In this document: piece by piece, positions 9,261-18,258 of the stretch
Numbering within the stretch: position 1 is the first letter of the stretch
Layout: each line of letters begins with the position of its first letter
Assembly: GCA_002731575.1 (NCBI GenBank)
Contig: PCCE01000070.1
Location: forward strand, 1-51,072
Reading direction: 5' to 3'
Length of the DNA stretch: 51,072 nucleotides
Origin: Gammaproteobacteria bacterium
Lineage (GTDB): Bacteria; Pseudomonadota; Gammaproteobacteria; Pseudomonadales; Azotimanducaceae
Program-made: the position numbers and the translations under genes
The notes under the pieces: generated by a model
What the model was told of the DNA's origin: nothing
The model's input: the letters and a program-made list of their open reading frames with translations, nothing else
The model's database searches: none

Positions 9261-10304
9261 ATGCACCCTTATCTAATAATGACCGTTATTGCCGCACTTA
9301 CGATTTGTGTCCCAGCGCAAGCCCGAGTGACAGCGCAAGCCCGAGCGACAGAGCAAGCCCGAGTGACAGAGCAAGCCCGGGTAACAGAGCGCAGTGACAG
9401 CAAACAAGAAGCAGGCGGCAGCCACTCCCTTGTGCAGCCGCTTATCCACTACCCAGACGAACTGATTCAAACCATCTTCGCCGTCAGTCAGCAGCCGGAA
9501 CAGGTTGCGCTGGCAGCCCGCTACCTGACCGATCCCAATAGCATTAGCAGCGAACCGCAATTTAGCGATACCGCACTGGAACTCATGCAGTACCCGGCTT
9601 TACTGCTGCAGCTCAGCGAAAATTTACTTTGGCTCCGACAGCTTGGCCAAGCGGTAAGCCGTGACGAAGACAGCCTATGGACCAGCCTGCAAGACGAACG
9701 CCTTGCTCAAGGGGTGCCAGAAGATGTTCTAGAAGACGCATTAGCGGGCCTACCACGCGACCCCATCTCGATAACCCACACCGATGACCGAATCATTTAT
9801 CGTAGCGGTCCGGGCTATCGCAGCGGCCCCGGCATTCGCCATCTTTGGGGACAACGACCATCGCCCAGACGGACTACCACCTACATTTTCCCAAGACCCC
9901 ACGCATATTCAGCACCTTGGTCTCGAAGTAGCCTGCACCCATCCCGGAACGGTTTTTTTCTGCACAAAGACCAACTGTTTGGCCGCCATTCCGACCGCTG
10001 GCACAACTCCTTTGGCTGGCGCGGGGGTGACGACTTTTTGCATCGGCACCAGCGCGAACTGCGAAACAAGATCAGACGAGACCGCCGTAGGGCGCATGGC
10101 CAACTGCATAGAAGAGAGCCTAGGGGAGAACACAGGAGAGAGCACCGGCGCGAACACAGGCAGGAACATCAGGCAGAAAACAGAAGAGAACACAGACAAG
10201 AGCACAGACAAAAACACAGCCAAGACCAGCGTACCAAGGGGCCACATACGCCGGAACGACGACCACCGCGTGCCTTCATGGGCGACGGACAGATGCTGCG
10301 CTAA
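9261..10304 (+). CDS. DUF3300-like exported protein with N- and C-terminal repeats
   Basis: A 347-residue protein preceded by a strong GGAGG. A signal peptide (MHPYLIMTVIAALTICVPAQA) leads directly into four six-residue repeats (consensus EQARVT). Residues ~60-160 resemble DUF3300: HYPDELIQTIF, QPEQVALAARYL and LLWLRQLGQAV match the family's YPD...A...P..V..AARW and W...LG patterns. The remainder is low-complexity and Arg/His/Glu-rich, ending in repeated HRREHRQEH units of a strongly basic tail. The protein is probably periplasmic or envelope-associated, with unknown role. It overlaps the 3' end of the convergent symporter gene by 4 bp. Confidence 0.65.
   Translation: MHPYLIMTVIAALTICVPAQARVTAQARATEQARVTEQARVTERSDSKQEAGGSHSLVQPLIHYPDELIQTIFAVSQQPEQVALAARYLTDPNSISSEPQFSDTALELMQYPALLLQLSENLLWLRQLGQAVSRDEDSLWTSLQDERLAQGVPEDVLEDALAGLPRDPISITHTDDRIIYRSGPGYRSGPGIRHLWGQRPSPRRTTTYIFPRPHAYSAPWSRSSLHPSRNGFFLHKDQLFGRHSDRWHNSFGWRGGDDFLHRHQRELRNKIRRDRRRAHGQLHRREPRGEHRREHRREHRQEHQAENRREHRQEHRQKHSQDQRTKGPHTPERRPPRAFMGDGQMLR
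9315..9386 (+). repeat. Four 18-bp tandem repeats encoding (A/E)QAR(V/A)T
   Basis: Four consecutive 18-bp units (9315-9332, 9333-9350, 9351-9368, 9369-9386) of the form GMGCAAGCCCGRGYRACA differ at only a few positions. They add 24 residues directly after the signal peptide of the DUF3300-like protein. Copy number may vary by slippage. Confidence 0.85.
10108..10231 (+). repeat. Degenerate short repeats encoding the H/R/E-rich tail
   Basis: Purine-rich degenerate units of 12 bp (GARCACAGRCAR-like) recur through this stretch and encode HRREHRQEH-type peptides in the DUF3300-like frame. Another plus-strand frame stays open here (NTDKSTDKNT-like) because of the repeat structure, not because it is a gene. 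Confidence 0.6.
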
Positions 10305-11794
10305 CGGCCCGAGGTCGCCGGCCCGGCGCTGACCACCCCACTGAAGTCTAAGGGCCGACGATCAAACAGCCAGACAAAGCCAAACATGGCCGCACCCGAT
10401 AGCGGGCACCAATAAAAAAACGCGACACCACTGAGCGACAAACCCGCGACTATAGCGCAGGCCAACACGAAACCGCACAAAATCAGACGCAGGGAGCCAA
10501 TACCAAAACGCGCCAACAAGATGCTGGCAAAAATCGCGCCATAGATGTAATTCGGCAGCTTAAAGGTCAACTGCAGCAGGCCTTGGGCCGAGTAGCGCGA
10601 AAAAAACAGAGCCAGTGCGAAGAAAACCAGCGCCCAGAACACCATAAAAACACGAGACATCAGCAAATAGTGACTCTCGCTGCGACCTTTGCACAGGGGC
10701 GCATACAGGTGGTTTACCGTGAGATCAGAACCTTCAGCCAAGGCCGAGTCGAGGGTGGATATAGCTGCGGCAAAAATTGCTGCAACAAAAAGACCTGATA
10801 CTCCAACCGGCAGCTCGGTCGCAATGAAGTAAGGGAAAATACGGTCTGGGGCATCGACCAACTGAGCTGTCAGCGCCTGCGGCAAACCCTTCTCGCCATA
10901 GAACGCAAACAGTGCCAAGCCTACACCCAGAATCAGCAAGTGCACTACGTAGAAAAGAGCGGCGAAATCAAAAGCCTTACAAGCATCATGCACCGAGCGA
11001 CAGGCCTTTACCCGCTGCCAGGTCGCCTGAGTGCTGCCCTGAGCAATGCTCAAACAAATGGCACCGATCACCCCTGCCCATATGGTACTGCTCTTGCTCA
11101 TGTCGGTATCGAAATCGAATAGCACCAGCTTGGCCTGAGCATCCAACCAGACAATGGTTTCTGGCAGCGGGGCTGTCAGTTCGCCCAGCATATACAGTAG
11201 AGAAAAGAGCGCCCCCCCAGCGAACAATAGAAACAGCAGAAAGTCGGTCCATATAACGGTCTTGATGCCAGCCAATGCCCCCCATACGGCGCTGATGGCA
11301 ATAATGAACAGTGCACATCCGGCCAAGCCCCAGCCGCTGATCACATCGAGTACCAAGCTAGCGGTAAGCAACTTAACGCCGGAGTTGATGGTGTTGAGGA
11401 GCAGCCCAAGGGCCATGGAGAAGGATCCGGTTGGGGCGTCGATGCGCGCGCCAATGTAGTGGTAGCTTGTTGCCAGATTTTCACTGAGATAAAACGGTCG
11501 GGCCAACAGTCGGGCAACAACTACCTTGCCCAAGGCCAAGCCGAGAATAACCTGAAAGTAAGTTAGGTTACCTTCAGGAGCAAAAACCGCTGCAGGCACC
11601 GAGACAAAGGTTACAGCGCTGACCACGGTGGCAATAATGCTGGCGGACACGGCCCACCAAGGCATGGTGCCGTCGGCCTGAAAGAATCCTCGCCGGTCAG
11701 AAATTGTGCCGCTGAGCCGATGCCCGGCCCAAGTAACGCCAAGCATAACCACGGTGATAACGGCCAAGTCGATTGGCCCTAATCCGGTGTTCAC
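10301..11794 (-). CDS. Sodium:solute symporter (SSS family)
   Basis: A 497-residue polytopic protein with about 13 hydrophobic helices. The N-terminus (LGPIDLAVITVVMLGVTWAG, FFQADGTMPWWAVSASIIATVVSAVTF) is typical of SSS-family carriers that drive uptake with sodium. The start is a GTG. It lies 42 bp after the MDR oxidoreductase gene on the same strand and is likely the last gene of a three-gene operon with it and the homocysteine methyltransferase. The substrate is not readable; a thiol/sulfonium compound or amino acid is only a guess from the neighbours. It overlaps the convergent DUF3300-like gene by 4 bp. Confidence 0.85.
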   Translation of the reverse strand: MNTGLGPIDLAVITVVMLGVTWAGHRLSGTISDRRGFFQADGTMPWWAVSASIIATVVSAVTFVSVPAAVFAPEGNLTYFQVILGLALGKVVVARLLARPFYLSENLATSYHYIGARIDAPTGSFSMALGLLLNTINSGVKLLTASLVLDVISGWGLAGCALFIIAISAVWGALAGIKTVIWTDFLLFLLFAGGALFSLLYMLGELTAPLPETIVWLDAQAKLVLFDFDTDMSKSSTIWAGVIGAICLSIAQGSTQATWQRVKACRSVHDACKAFDFAALFYVVHLLILGVGLALFAFYGEKGLPQALTAQLVDAPDRIFPYFIATELPVGVSGLFVAAIFAAAISTLDSALAEGSDLTVNHLYAPLCKGRSESHYLLMSRVFMVFWALVFFALALFFSRYSAQGLLQLTFKLPNYIYGAIFASILLARFGIGSLRLILCGFVLACAIVAGLSLSGVAFFYWCPLSGAAMFGFVWLFDRRPLDFSGVVSAGPATSGR

Positions 11795-11836
11795 CGTGGC
11801 CCAAAGTGGCTGCCTGCGACTCGCTGGCGCAGCAGA

Positions 11837-12838
11837 CTATTGGTCAAGACGGACGATGCGGGTACCTACATTGCCACCAGACAACAGATCCACAAAGGCA
11901 TTGGGAGCCGCAGCCAGACCCACCACCTCATCTTGCAGGCTGGTTAGCTGGCCCGAGTTCAGCCAACTGTAAATGTCTTCGCGGGCTTCTGCGTAACGCT
12001 CGGCATAATCAAACAGCAAGAACCCACGCATGGTAAGACGATTATTCACCAGCAAGCCGGGCACGCCCTTGGGGCCGGGTTCTGGAGTATTGGTATCGTA
12101 CTGAGACACGACGCCGCAGCAGCTGATACGACCTCCAACGTTCATACGAAACAGTGCCGAACCTAAAATCATGCCGCCGGTGTTGTCGAAATACACGTCG
12201 ACTCCATTGGGCGTCGCCTCTTTCAGATTTTGGCGATAGTTGGCATCTTTATAATTTACGCTGCGGTCAAAGCCTAACTGTTCCACCAGCAAGCGACCTT
12301 TGTCATCGCTCCCGCATACGCCTACCACTTCGCAGCCCCGGATTTTCGCCATCTGGCCAACCATATGACCTACCGAACCCGCCGCTGCAGATACCATTAC
12401 CGTTTCCCCGGCTTGGGGATTCGATACATCCAACAGGCCAAAATAGGCGGTCAAACCGTTGACTCCCATGGGCCCAAGATAGTGGATGGGATCATGGGCA
12501 GGGTCGATTACGGTCACATGCTCGGCATCCATGGCCGCATACTGCTGCCAGCCGGTGGCTGCGGTAACTCGGTCGCCCACAGCAATGTTGGGCGCATTAG
12601 AGGCAACCACCTCACCGACGCCTGAGCCGTTCATGACCCGCCCCGCAGAAGGGGCACCGGCATAGCTGGCACTACCCTGCAAACCGGCGCGAGTACCCGC
12701 GGTAATTGCGAAGGCCAAGGTCTTGATGAGCACCTGACCAGCACCCGCCTCGGGCATTGGCGCATCGGCCAGCCGATAATCCTCTGCTTGCAGCTTGCCT
12801 GACGGCAACCGTTCAATCAGTACTTGTTGGTTTTCCAT
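11837..12838 (-). CDS. NADP-dependent oxidoreductase, MDR superfamily (CurA/prostaglandin-reductase-like)
   Basis: A 333-residue medium-chain reductase of the non-zinc leukotriene B4 dehydrogenase/CurA group. The nucleotide-binding segment is VSAAAGSVGHMVGQMAKIRGCEVVG, and the late FDNTGGMILGSALFRMNVGGRI segment is typical for this family; zinc ligands of classical alcohol dehydrogenases are absent. These enzymes reduce the double bond of enones with NADPH. GGGGAG lies 4 bases before the ATG. It sits between the homocysteine methyltransferase (43 bp upstream) and the symporter (42 bp downstream), consistent with one operon. Confidence 0.87.
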   Translation of the reverse strand: MENQQVLIERLPSGKLQAEDYRLADAPMPEAGAGQVLIKTLAFAITAGTRAGLQGSASYAGAPSAGRVMNGSGVGEVVASNAPNIAVGDRVTAATGWQQYAAMDAEHVTVIDPAHDPIHYLGPMGVNGLTAYFGLLDVSNPQAGETVMVSAAAGSVGHMVGQMAKIRGCEVVGVCGSDDKGRLLVEQLGFDRSVNYKDANYRQNLKEATPNGVDVYFDNTGGMILGSALFRMNVGGRISCCGVVSQYDTNTPEPGPKGVPGLLVNNRLTMRGFLLFDYAERYAEAREDIYSWLNSGQLTSLQDEVVGLAAAPNAFVDLLSGGNVGTRIVRLDQ

Positions 12839-12881
12839 AGTTCTCCCCTATTCGATATGACGCCTTCGTTAAAATCGTGAC

Positions 12882-13763
12882 TTATGCTCTTAAATCGCTT
12901 GCCATGGCCTGAATCAATTCAGGCCCAATGCCGCAACAACCGCCGATAATGGAAGCCCCCTTGCTGCGCCAATCTCGCGCAAAGGCGATGAATTCATCCT
13001 TTTCCATCGCTCTACGCGCAATCGCCATGTCATTGTCTAAAGTCCACCCCTCAGGCACATGAAAAATGTTTGGGTAAGCGCCAATGGGTTTGTCCGTAAG
13101 TGCCGCCAAGGTTGACACCGCATCAGTAATCGCTGCGGGTGAGGTGCAGTTGAACAAAAAGGCATCGGGCTGGTATTCACTTAAGGCTGCCAGCGCATCT
13201 TCAAGACTCTCGCGGCTGCGCAGTCCTTGGCCGGGTCTTTCGTCCAAGGTCAAAGCCACCCAAAGCGGTTTGCTGGCATCGGTGGCTCTGGCTGCTGCCG
13301 CAGCGTTCACTGCCTCACGCACACAGGACATGGTTTCGCAAAGATACAGATCCACATAGGGGTCCAATACCCTCACCAGTTCGCCGTACACCTCACGCGA
13401 GACAGTATCTTCTGGCACCAAGTCATGGCGGTAGCTTTCGTCTAGCGGGGGTAAACAGCCAGCAATTTGCACCGGCGTGCTGGCCGCATCTGCCGCTTGC
13501 CGCGCTAGCTTAGCCGCCGTTACTGTTAATTCTTGATAGCTTTCTGCCATACTGGCCTTGGCCAAATAACTGGGAATTGTGGAGTAGGAATTGGTCGTGA
13601 TGACGTTGGCACCGCCTTCGATATATTCTTTGTGCACCTGTACCACTGCATCGGGGTGGTCGATTAATGCCCGGGCAGACCAGAGCCCAGTGCGGGGTGT
13701 CAGACCACGTTTAATCAGCTCCTCGCCCATGCTGCCGTCTAAAATCTGTAATTCGTGACTCAC
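12882..13763 (-). CDS. Homocysteine S-methyltransferase family protein
   Basis: A 293-residue single-domain enzyme of the BHMT/MmuM family. Zinc ligands are visible: the FNCTSP cysteine at about residue 206 and the adjacent pair in GGCCGIGP (residues 276-277). The N-terminal LDGSMGEELIKRG motif is also typical. Family members transfer a methyl group from S-methylmethionine, betaine or another sulfonium/ammonium donor to homocysteine (or act as demethylases). GTG start with GAGGAGG 7 bases upstream. First gene of the likely operon with the oxidoreductase and symporter; the donor is not identifiable. Confidence 0.88.
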   Translation of the reverse strand: MSHELQILDGSMGEELIKRGLTPRTGLWSARALIDHPDAVVQVHKEYIEGGANVITTNSYSTIPSYLAKASMAESYQELTVTAAKLARQAADAASTPVQIAGCLPPLDESYRHDLVPEDTVSREVYGELVRVLDPYVDLYLCETMSCVREAVNAAAAARATDASKPLWVALTLDERPGQGLRSRESLEDALAALSEYQPDAFLFNCTSPAAITDAVSTLAALTDKPIGAYPNIFHVPEGWTLDNDMAIARRAMEKDEFIAFARDWRSKGASIIGGCCGIGPELIQAMASDLRA

Positions 13764-14052
13764 CCAGTGCCCTCCTCTTGCCTAGGGATAAATCGATTCC
13801 AATTTGCCGGGGCGGATTCTGACGTTTCTCAGCGGATTTGTTAACTGATTTCAACCGTTGTGGCCCTATGAATGAATCCAAACAGGCGCGCTATTGCTTG
13901 GGTTCTGCCAAATTGTCGCCAAGTTGCACCAACCCAGTGGCCCAAGCTATCACGACCAAACTCTGGGGCGTATTCCTTGCGTCGCATCAGCCTAGCCGCC
14001 AAAGTCTATCCCTCAAGCACCGACAATAGACATGGCTCAGGAGGCAGGCATC

Positions 14053-14412
14053 GTGGCATTGATTCGATACGTGACAGAGATGGGCATGGGCACCGATGTT
14101 CACGGGCAGGACTACACCAAGGCGGCCAAACGTGCGGTATCTGACGCCATCCGGCATTCGAGCCTGAATTTTTTTAACGCGCTCGGCAAATCACCCAAGG
14201 ATATGCGTATTACTGCCCGTATTGGTGTGGCGGAACCGGAGCAAGTCGATACCGAGGCGGTGGCAGCCGAGTTGCCCTATGGCACGGTTACCGTGGAATG
14301 CGTACATGGCGGCCTTGATGTCCCCGCAGACTCAGGCCATACCAGCGCTGCGCCCATGGGTGACGCCATTGTTATCGCCAGTGCTGCGATTATTGTTCGG
14401 TTTGAAGAATAA
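14053..14412 (+). CDS. Lin0512 family protein
   Basis: A 119-residue protein matching the Lin0512 family: EMGMGTDVHGQDYTKAAKRAV at the N-terminus, IGVAEPEQVD in the middle and a C-terminal GDAIVIASAAIIV segment. The GTG at 14053 is chosen because CAGGAGG lies 8 bases upstream; an in-frame ATG at 14032 would extend it by 7 residues but overlaps that ribosome-binding site. No biochemical function is established for the family that I can state. It is divergent from the homocysteine methyltransferase and converges on the CBM9 gene 6 bp later. Confidence 0.85.
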   Translation: MALIRYVTEMGMGTDVHGQDYTKAAKRAVSDAIRHSSLNFFNALGKSPKDMRITARIGVAEPEQVDTEAVAAELPYGTVTVECVHGGLDVPADSGHTSAAPMGDAIVIASAAIIVRFEE

Positions 14413-14418
14413 CGGCTG

Positions 14419-16584
14419 CTAGAGCACGTCGAGAATGCGCGAATACTTGATGACAAGTTCCCGGCGCTTTTCCAGCGGGCCAATAAATTCATCGGTATCG
14501 AGTTCGTTGTGCACCAAGTAAAGACCTGAGTTGGCTGTTTGCAGCCATGAAAAGCGCAGATTCAGTGCGGTTACATCGCTGCGGTCGTCGTACTGCATCA
14601 ACGCCTGCAGGAGTACCTTGGGACTGAATGAATAGGACAGGCGCAGCCTTGCCACATTCACTTCAAAGTCGCCATTGGTTACAGGCAGTTCAATACGGTT
14701 ATTGCTCCAACTCAGTTCGCTGGTCAAAGCCTCGGCGAAACGGTAGCTGGCCTTCACCTCAGTGGAGTTGCGGTCACCGCCATAAAACCCGCCAATGCGT
14801 GAGGTAACCGAGCCGCTCAGAGCCTTACGCGGGTTCGTCATCACCACAATCTGCGACTCTTTGTGGTCGTACTCGCCAATGGGTACCACGGTACCCTCGT
14901 TAATTTCGAAGGGCTCTTTCACGCCTTCGCGGGTGAAGTTGATACCCGTGTGTATTTCAAAGCCATTGGTCCACTCCCAATGGTTATCGACATGCAAAAA
15001 GCCAGACTCGTAAAAACCCTCGTCGTCCTGATAGCCCTGATAAAAGATATGGGGGCGCAGCTCGAACAACCCCCAGCGGTCGTTCATGCGCTTGGTATGC
15101 CAGATCATGCTGGAGACTTTTTCGTAATTCTTGCGCTTCAAAAAACCCACTTCTGGATTGAAGTTGTCGCCTACCTGAGCGTAGCTTAAGAACACATCGA
15201 GGCTTTGCACGTTGTAGTCGGCGCGCACGCGCATGGCCCTATCGTCGCCAGACAAGCCCGGGGTATCTGTTTTCGCTCCGTAGCCGGAAAATGTCCAAGC
15301 GTCGCCGACGCCGAGGCGTCCATCCACTGCATAGGTTTGGTTGTCGTCGGCACTCAACTCAGCAGCTTTGTCGATAAACAACACGCCCAAGGAAGAGCGA
15401 TTCGCGAACTCCTGGTTTAGCCGCAGCAAACTAAAATTCGCCCCAGCAATGCCGTTCTCGGAATCTCCAGTCTGCATGTGCATGGCGCCAACATTTGTCG
15501 CGCTGCCTATTTTGCCGGACAAGCGCAAGCCTGCATCAATAGGCTGGGGCATGCCCGCTGCGTCTATGCCAATGCGCCGACTGAAAAACAGCTCAACATC
15601 CTTAGCATCACCAACTGAAAACTGGCCCGCGTTTTCTAAAAAGAAGGGGCGCTTTTCTGGCAGAAAAATACTGAAACGATCTAGATTGACCTGCACCTCG
15701 TCAACTTCTACCTGAGCAAAGTCAGTGTTGTAGGTCATATCAAGCGTCAGACTAGGCGTTAGCGCAATTTTTGCGTCGAAACCCACTTCGCCGCCGGTTT
15801 GCGTATTCGGCCCATCCTCGCCACCGCGCTCCAGCGTACCTAACACATAGGGCGTGACTTTGATCGAGCGCTGACTTGGCGGGGCCACGCTGGTCAGCGT
15901 GCCCGCCTCAGACAATCGGAACAGATCGTACTGCCGCGACAGCGGTGCCCAGTACGATACTTCATCAAGGCGCGCGATATTGCGCTGAAAATTGATACCC
16001 CAGTTCTGTTCGCCCTTGCCGGAATAGCGCAAAGATTTGAACGGAATGGCAAATTCAGCACTCCAACCAAAGTCGCCAATATGGGTTTGTACCTGCCACG
16101 AGGCATCCCAATTTAGATTAAAGCCAGCGGCCTCCTGCCCACCACCACCACTCCTGGTTACTTGGCCGTCATACTCGCCTGCCGCAGGCGTCGTGCCAAA
16201 GACAAAACCATTTTGACGGTCTTGAAAGCCGTCAATAATCATTTGAAAACTGTCGAGATCGTCCAGATCAGCGTCGCGGCGGCTGTCGGCCACTATGAGC
16301 TTGGCCGGATCGTCATCGAAACAAATCACTGCCACATAGAGCGTATCGGCTGAGTAGGCCACACGCACTTCCGTGCGAGCCGAAGCGGGCTGCCCTTCGT
16401 TAGGCCGTACCTGAAGAAAATCACTGGCTGAGCTTAGGCCTTGCCAAAGTGGGTCTTCGATGACTACACCGTCGAGGGTAGGGGGCTGTTCAAGCCACTG
16501 GGCCTGTAACACCGGCTGCGCCAGCAGCGGTGCACTCAAACATGCGAAGACAAAGGCAGCCGCATGACGAACTGTATTACTCAA
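14419..16584 (-). CDS. CBM9-domain/DUF5916 outer-membrane-type protein
   Basis: A 721-residue exported protein. A signal peptide (cleavage after LLAQ-like residues ~23) is followed by a family 9 carbohydrate-binding-like domain (LDGVVIEDPLWQG, YVAVICFDDDP, DSFQMIIDGFQDRQNGF) and then a long region of alternating beta strands typical of DUF5916, ending as a barrel-like C-terminus. Family members are probably outer-membrane proteins of unknown ligand. TTG at 16584 is preferred as start because TTAGGA lies 6 bases before it; the frame extends upstream to 16614 without a good site. It is monocistronic, between convergent Lin0512 and the P450 terminator. Confidence 0.82.
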   Translation of the reverse strand: MSNTVRHAAAFVFACLSAPLLAQPVLQAQWLEQPPTLDGVVIEDPLWQGLSSASDFLQVRPNEGQPASARTEVRVAYSADTLYVAVICFDDDPAKLIVADSRRDADLDDLDSFQMIIDGFQDRQNGFVFGTTPAAGEYDGQVTRSGGGGQEAAGFNLNWDASWQVQTHIGDFGWSAEFAIPFKSLRYSGKGEQNWGINFQRNIARLDEVSYWAPLSRQYDLFRLSEAGTLTSVAPPSQRSIKVTPYVLGTLERGGEDGPNTQTGGEVGFDAKIALTPSLTLDMTYNTDFAQVEVDEVQVNLDRFSIFLPEKRPFFLENAGQFSVGDAKDVELFFSRRIGIDAAGMPQPIDAGLRLSGKIGSATNVGAMHMQTGDSENGIAGANFSLLRLNQEFANRSSLGVLFIDKAAELSADDNQTYAVDGRLGVGDAWTFSGYGAKTDTPGLSGDDRAMRVRADYNVQSLDVFLSYAQVGDNFNPEVGFLKRKNYEKVSSMIWHTKRMNDRWGLFELRPHIFYQGYQDDEGFYESGFLHVDNHWEWTNGFEIHTGINFTREGVKEPFEINEGTVVPIGEYDHKESQIVVMTNPRKALSGSVTSRIGGFYGGDRNSTEVKASYRFAEALTSELSWSNNRIELPVTNGDFEVNVARLRLSYSFSPKVLLQALMQYDDRSDVTALNLRFSWLQTANSGLYLVHNELDTDEFIGPLEKRRELVIKYSRILDVL

Positions 16585-16670
16585 AATGATTCCTAACAAA
16601 TGACAACGGCCCAACTCGCGTCATGCCAGTGAGCGTTTAAAACTCGGCTTAAGATGTAGGCCTACAATGC

Positions 16671-16700
16671 AAAAAGCGCGAGGCAGCCTCGCGCTTTTTT
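16671..16700 (-). terminator. Rho-independent terminator after the P450 gene
   Basis: AAAAAGCGCGAGG-CA-GCCTCGCGCTTTTTT (written in two arms) is a perfect GC-rich stem with A and T runs on both sides. It lies 58 bp past the minus-strand P450 stop codon and ends that transcription unit; its symmetry would also work in the other direction. Confidence 0.9.
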
Positions 16701-16758
16701 AGTCAACCCAGCCTTATCGGGCTACGCCATGCGCTGGCGCCGAGGTTATCGCGGGGCT

Positions 16759-18081
16759 TTAAGCCTTGCGAGTGACGCGCACCGGCAAGGAGGTATAGCC
16801 CTTTACGAAGGAAGAAAAGGTACGTTCCACGTCGCCAACCACTTCAATGTTATCGAAGCGCTGCAAAATTTCTTCCCACAGTACTCGCAGCTGCATTTCT
16901 GCAAGCCGGTTGCCCATGCAGCGATGGATGCCAAAGCCAAAGGACAAGTGATTACGTGCATTTTTGCGGTCGATGATAAGGTCTTCGCCACGCTCGAAAA
17001 CCGACTCGTCGCGGTTACCGGACACATACCACATCAACACTTGGTCGCCAGCCTTAATGTCTTTGTCGCCAACGACACAGTCGTTGTTTGCTGTGCGGCG
17101 CATGTAGGCCAACGGGGTCTGCCAGCGAATGACTTCCGCCACCATATTAGGAATAAGCGAATGGTCGTTCTTGAGCTTTTCGAATTCTGCTGGAAATTCG
17201 TTCATCGCCAGCACACCACCCGACATGGAGTTACGAGTTGTGTCATTGCCCCCTACGATGAGCAAAATGAGGTTGCCCAAAAATTCCAGTGGCTCCATAT
17301 CCTTGGTGTCATCGCCATGGGCGAGCATGGAGACTAGGTCGCCGGTAGGGTTCTTCTTACGGTCTTCCCAAATTTGCGTGAAGTAGACGAGGCACTCGAT
17401 AAGCTCCTCGCGGCGCTGCTCTTCCGTATCAATAACACCGCCGCCGGGAACTGCAGTCGCTACATCGGACCAGCGCGTCAGCTTAGAGCGTTCTTCGTAG
17501 GGAAAATCAAACAAGGTAGCCAGCATGCGCGTGGTCAACTCGATAGACACCGTGTCTACCCAGTCAAAAGTTTCGCCTTCTGGCAGAGAATCCAGCACTT
17601 CGCAGGTGCGCTCACGAATCAGTGCTTCCATACCCGCTAAATTACGGGTGGAAACCACCGGTGAAACCGTACGGCGCTGCACATCGTGCTTGGGCTGGTC
17701 CATGGCAATGAACATGCTCACATCCAGCGCACCTTCCGGCAGCGGCTGATCAATCGGGAAGCCGAGGGTGATGCCATTGGCACTGGAGAAATTCTTGTGG
17801 TCAGTATCAACGGCTTTGATTTCTTCGTAACGTGTTAGCGACCAGTAACGTCCCGCTACTTCGGTTTCATTGAAGTGCACTGGGTCTTCATGGCGCAGAC
17901 GCTCAAACACTTCGAGCATCTTGTTTTCGCTAAACAGACGATTCCAAACAGGATTGATCTCTTCGAGAGGTATGTCGGCTGCCGCTGGGATGGCGCCTTT
18001 CTTTTTGTCCTGTTCAGACCCGGGACGAACAAACTCCGGGGTTACTGAGGTGTCTATTGAGGTGTCTAGGGCTTCACTCAT
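16759..18081 (-). CDS. Cytochrome P450, CYP153-like alkane/fatty-acid terminal hydroxylase
   Basis: A 440-residue soluble class I P450. Heme-binding FGFGIHRCMG places the thiolate at Cys388; the I-helix GGNDTTRNS is at 277-285 and the K-helix ExxR (EVIR) at 316-319. The phrases GGNDTTRNSMSGGVLA, RWQTPLAYMRRTA and WYVSGNRDE are, from memory, those of CYP153 enzymes, which hydroxylate the terminal carbon of medium-chain alkanes and related chains. GGAG precedes the ATG. The ferredoxin and ferredoxin reductase that usually accompany CYP153 are not in the window. It is the last minus-strand gene of the set running from the TetR gene and may also have its own promoter in the 177-bp gap upstream. 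Confidence 0.88.
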   Translation of the reverse strand: MSEALDTSIDTSVTPEFVRPGSEQDKKKGAIPAAADIPLEEINPVWNRLFSENKMLEVFERLRHEDPVHFNETEVAGRYWSLTRYEEIKAVDTDHKNFSSANGITLGFPIDQPLPEGALDVSMFIAMDQPKHDVQRRTVSPVVSTRNLAGMEALIRERTCEVLDSLPEGETFDWVDTVSIELTTRMLATLFDFPYEERSKLTRWSDVATAVPGGGVIDTEEQRREELIECLVYFTQIWEDRKKNPTGDLVSMLAHGDDTKDMEPLEFLGNLILLIVGGNDTTRNSMSGGVLAMNEFPAEFEKLKNDHSLIPNMVAEVIRWQTPLAYMRRTANNDCVVGDKDIKAGDQVLMWYVSGNRDESVFERGEDLIIDRKNARNHLSFGFGIHRCMGNRLAEMQLRVLWEEILQRFDNIEVVGDVERTFSSFVKGYTSLPVRVTRKA

Positions 18082-18258
18082 TGCTTTGTCTCCACGTGCT
18101 TTTAGCTTTTCCTATTAGCGATAAAGATACCTGAGATTTTGGGGGGAAGCGATGGTCGCCGATGAGATATTGTCGGCATTTTAGAAAGGTCAAACCCGCC
18201 AGCAATATTCAGCATCGCCTGACCTGAGGGCGTGACAAGCTGGCTCTCATATCGCAAG

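Noticed and set aside
10121..10231. CRISPR-like periodic repeats
   Set aside because: The units are short, adjacent and degenerate with no unique spacers; they encode the repetitive protein tail.
9784..10332. 182-codon overlapping plus-strand frame
   Set aside because: It is kept open by the purine-rich repeats of the DUF3300-like gene and has no ribosome-binding site or domain.
16729..17337. 202-codon plus-strand open frame
   Set aside because: It is antisense to the CYP153 gene, whose heme and I-helix motifs are intact; the antisense product resembles no family.
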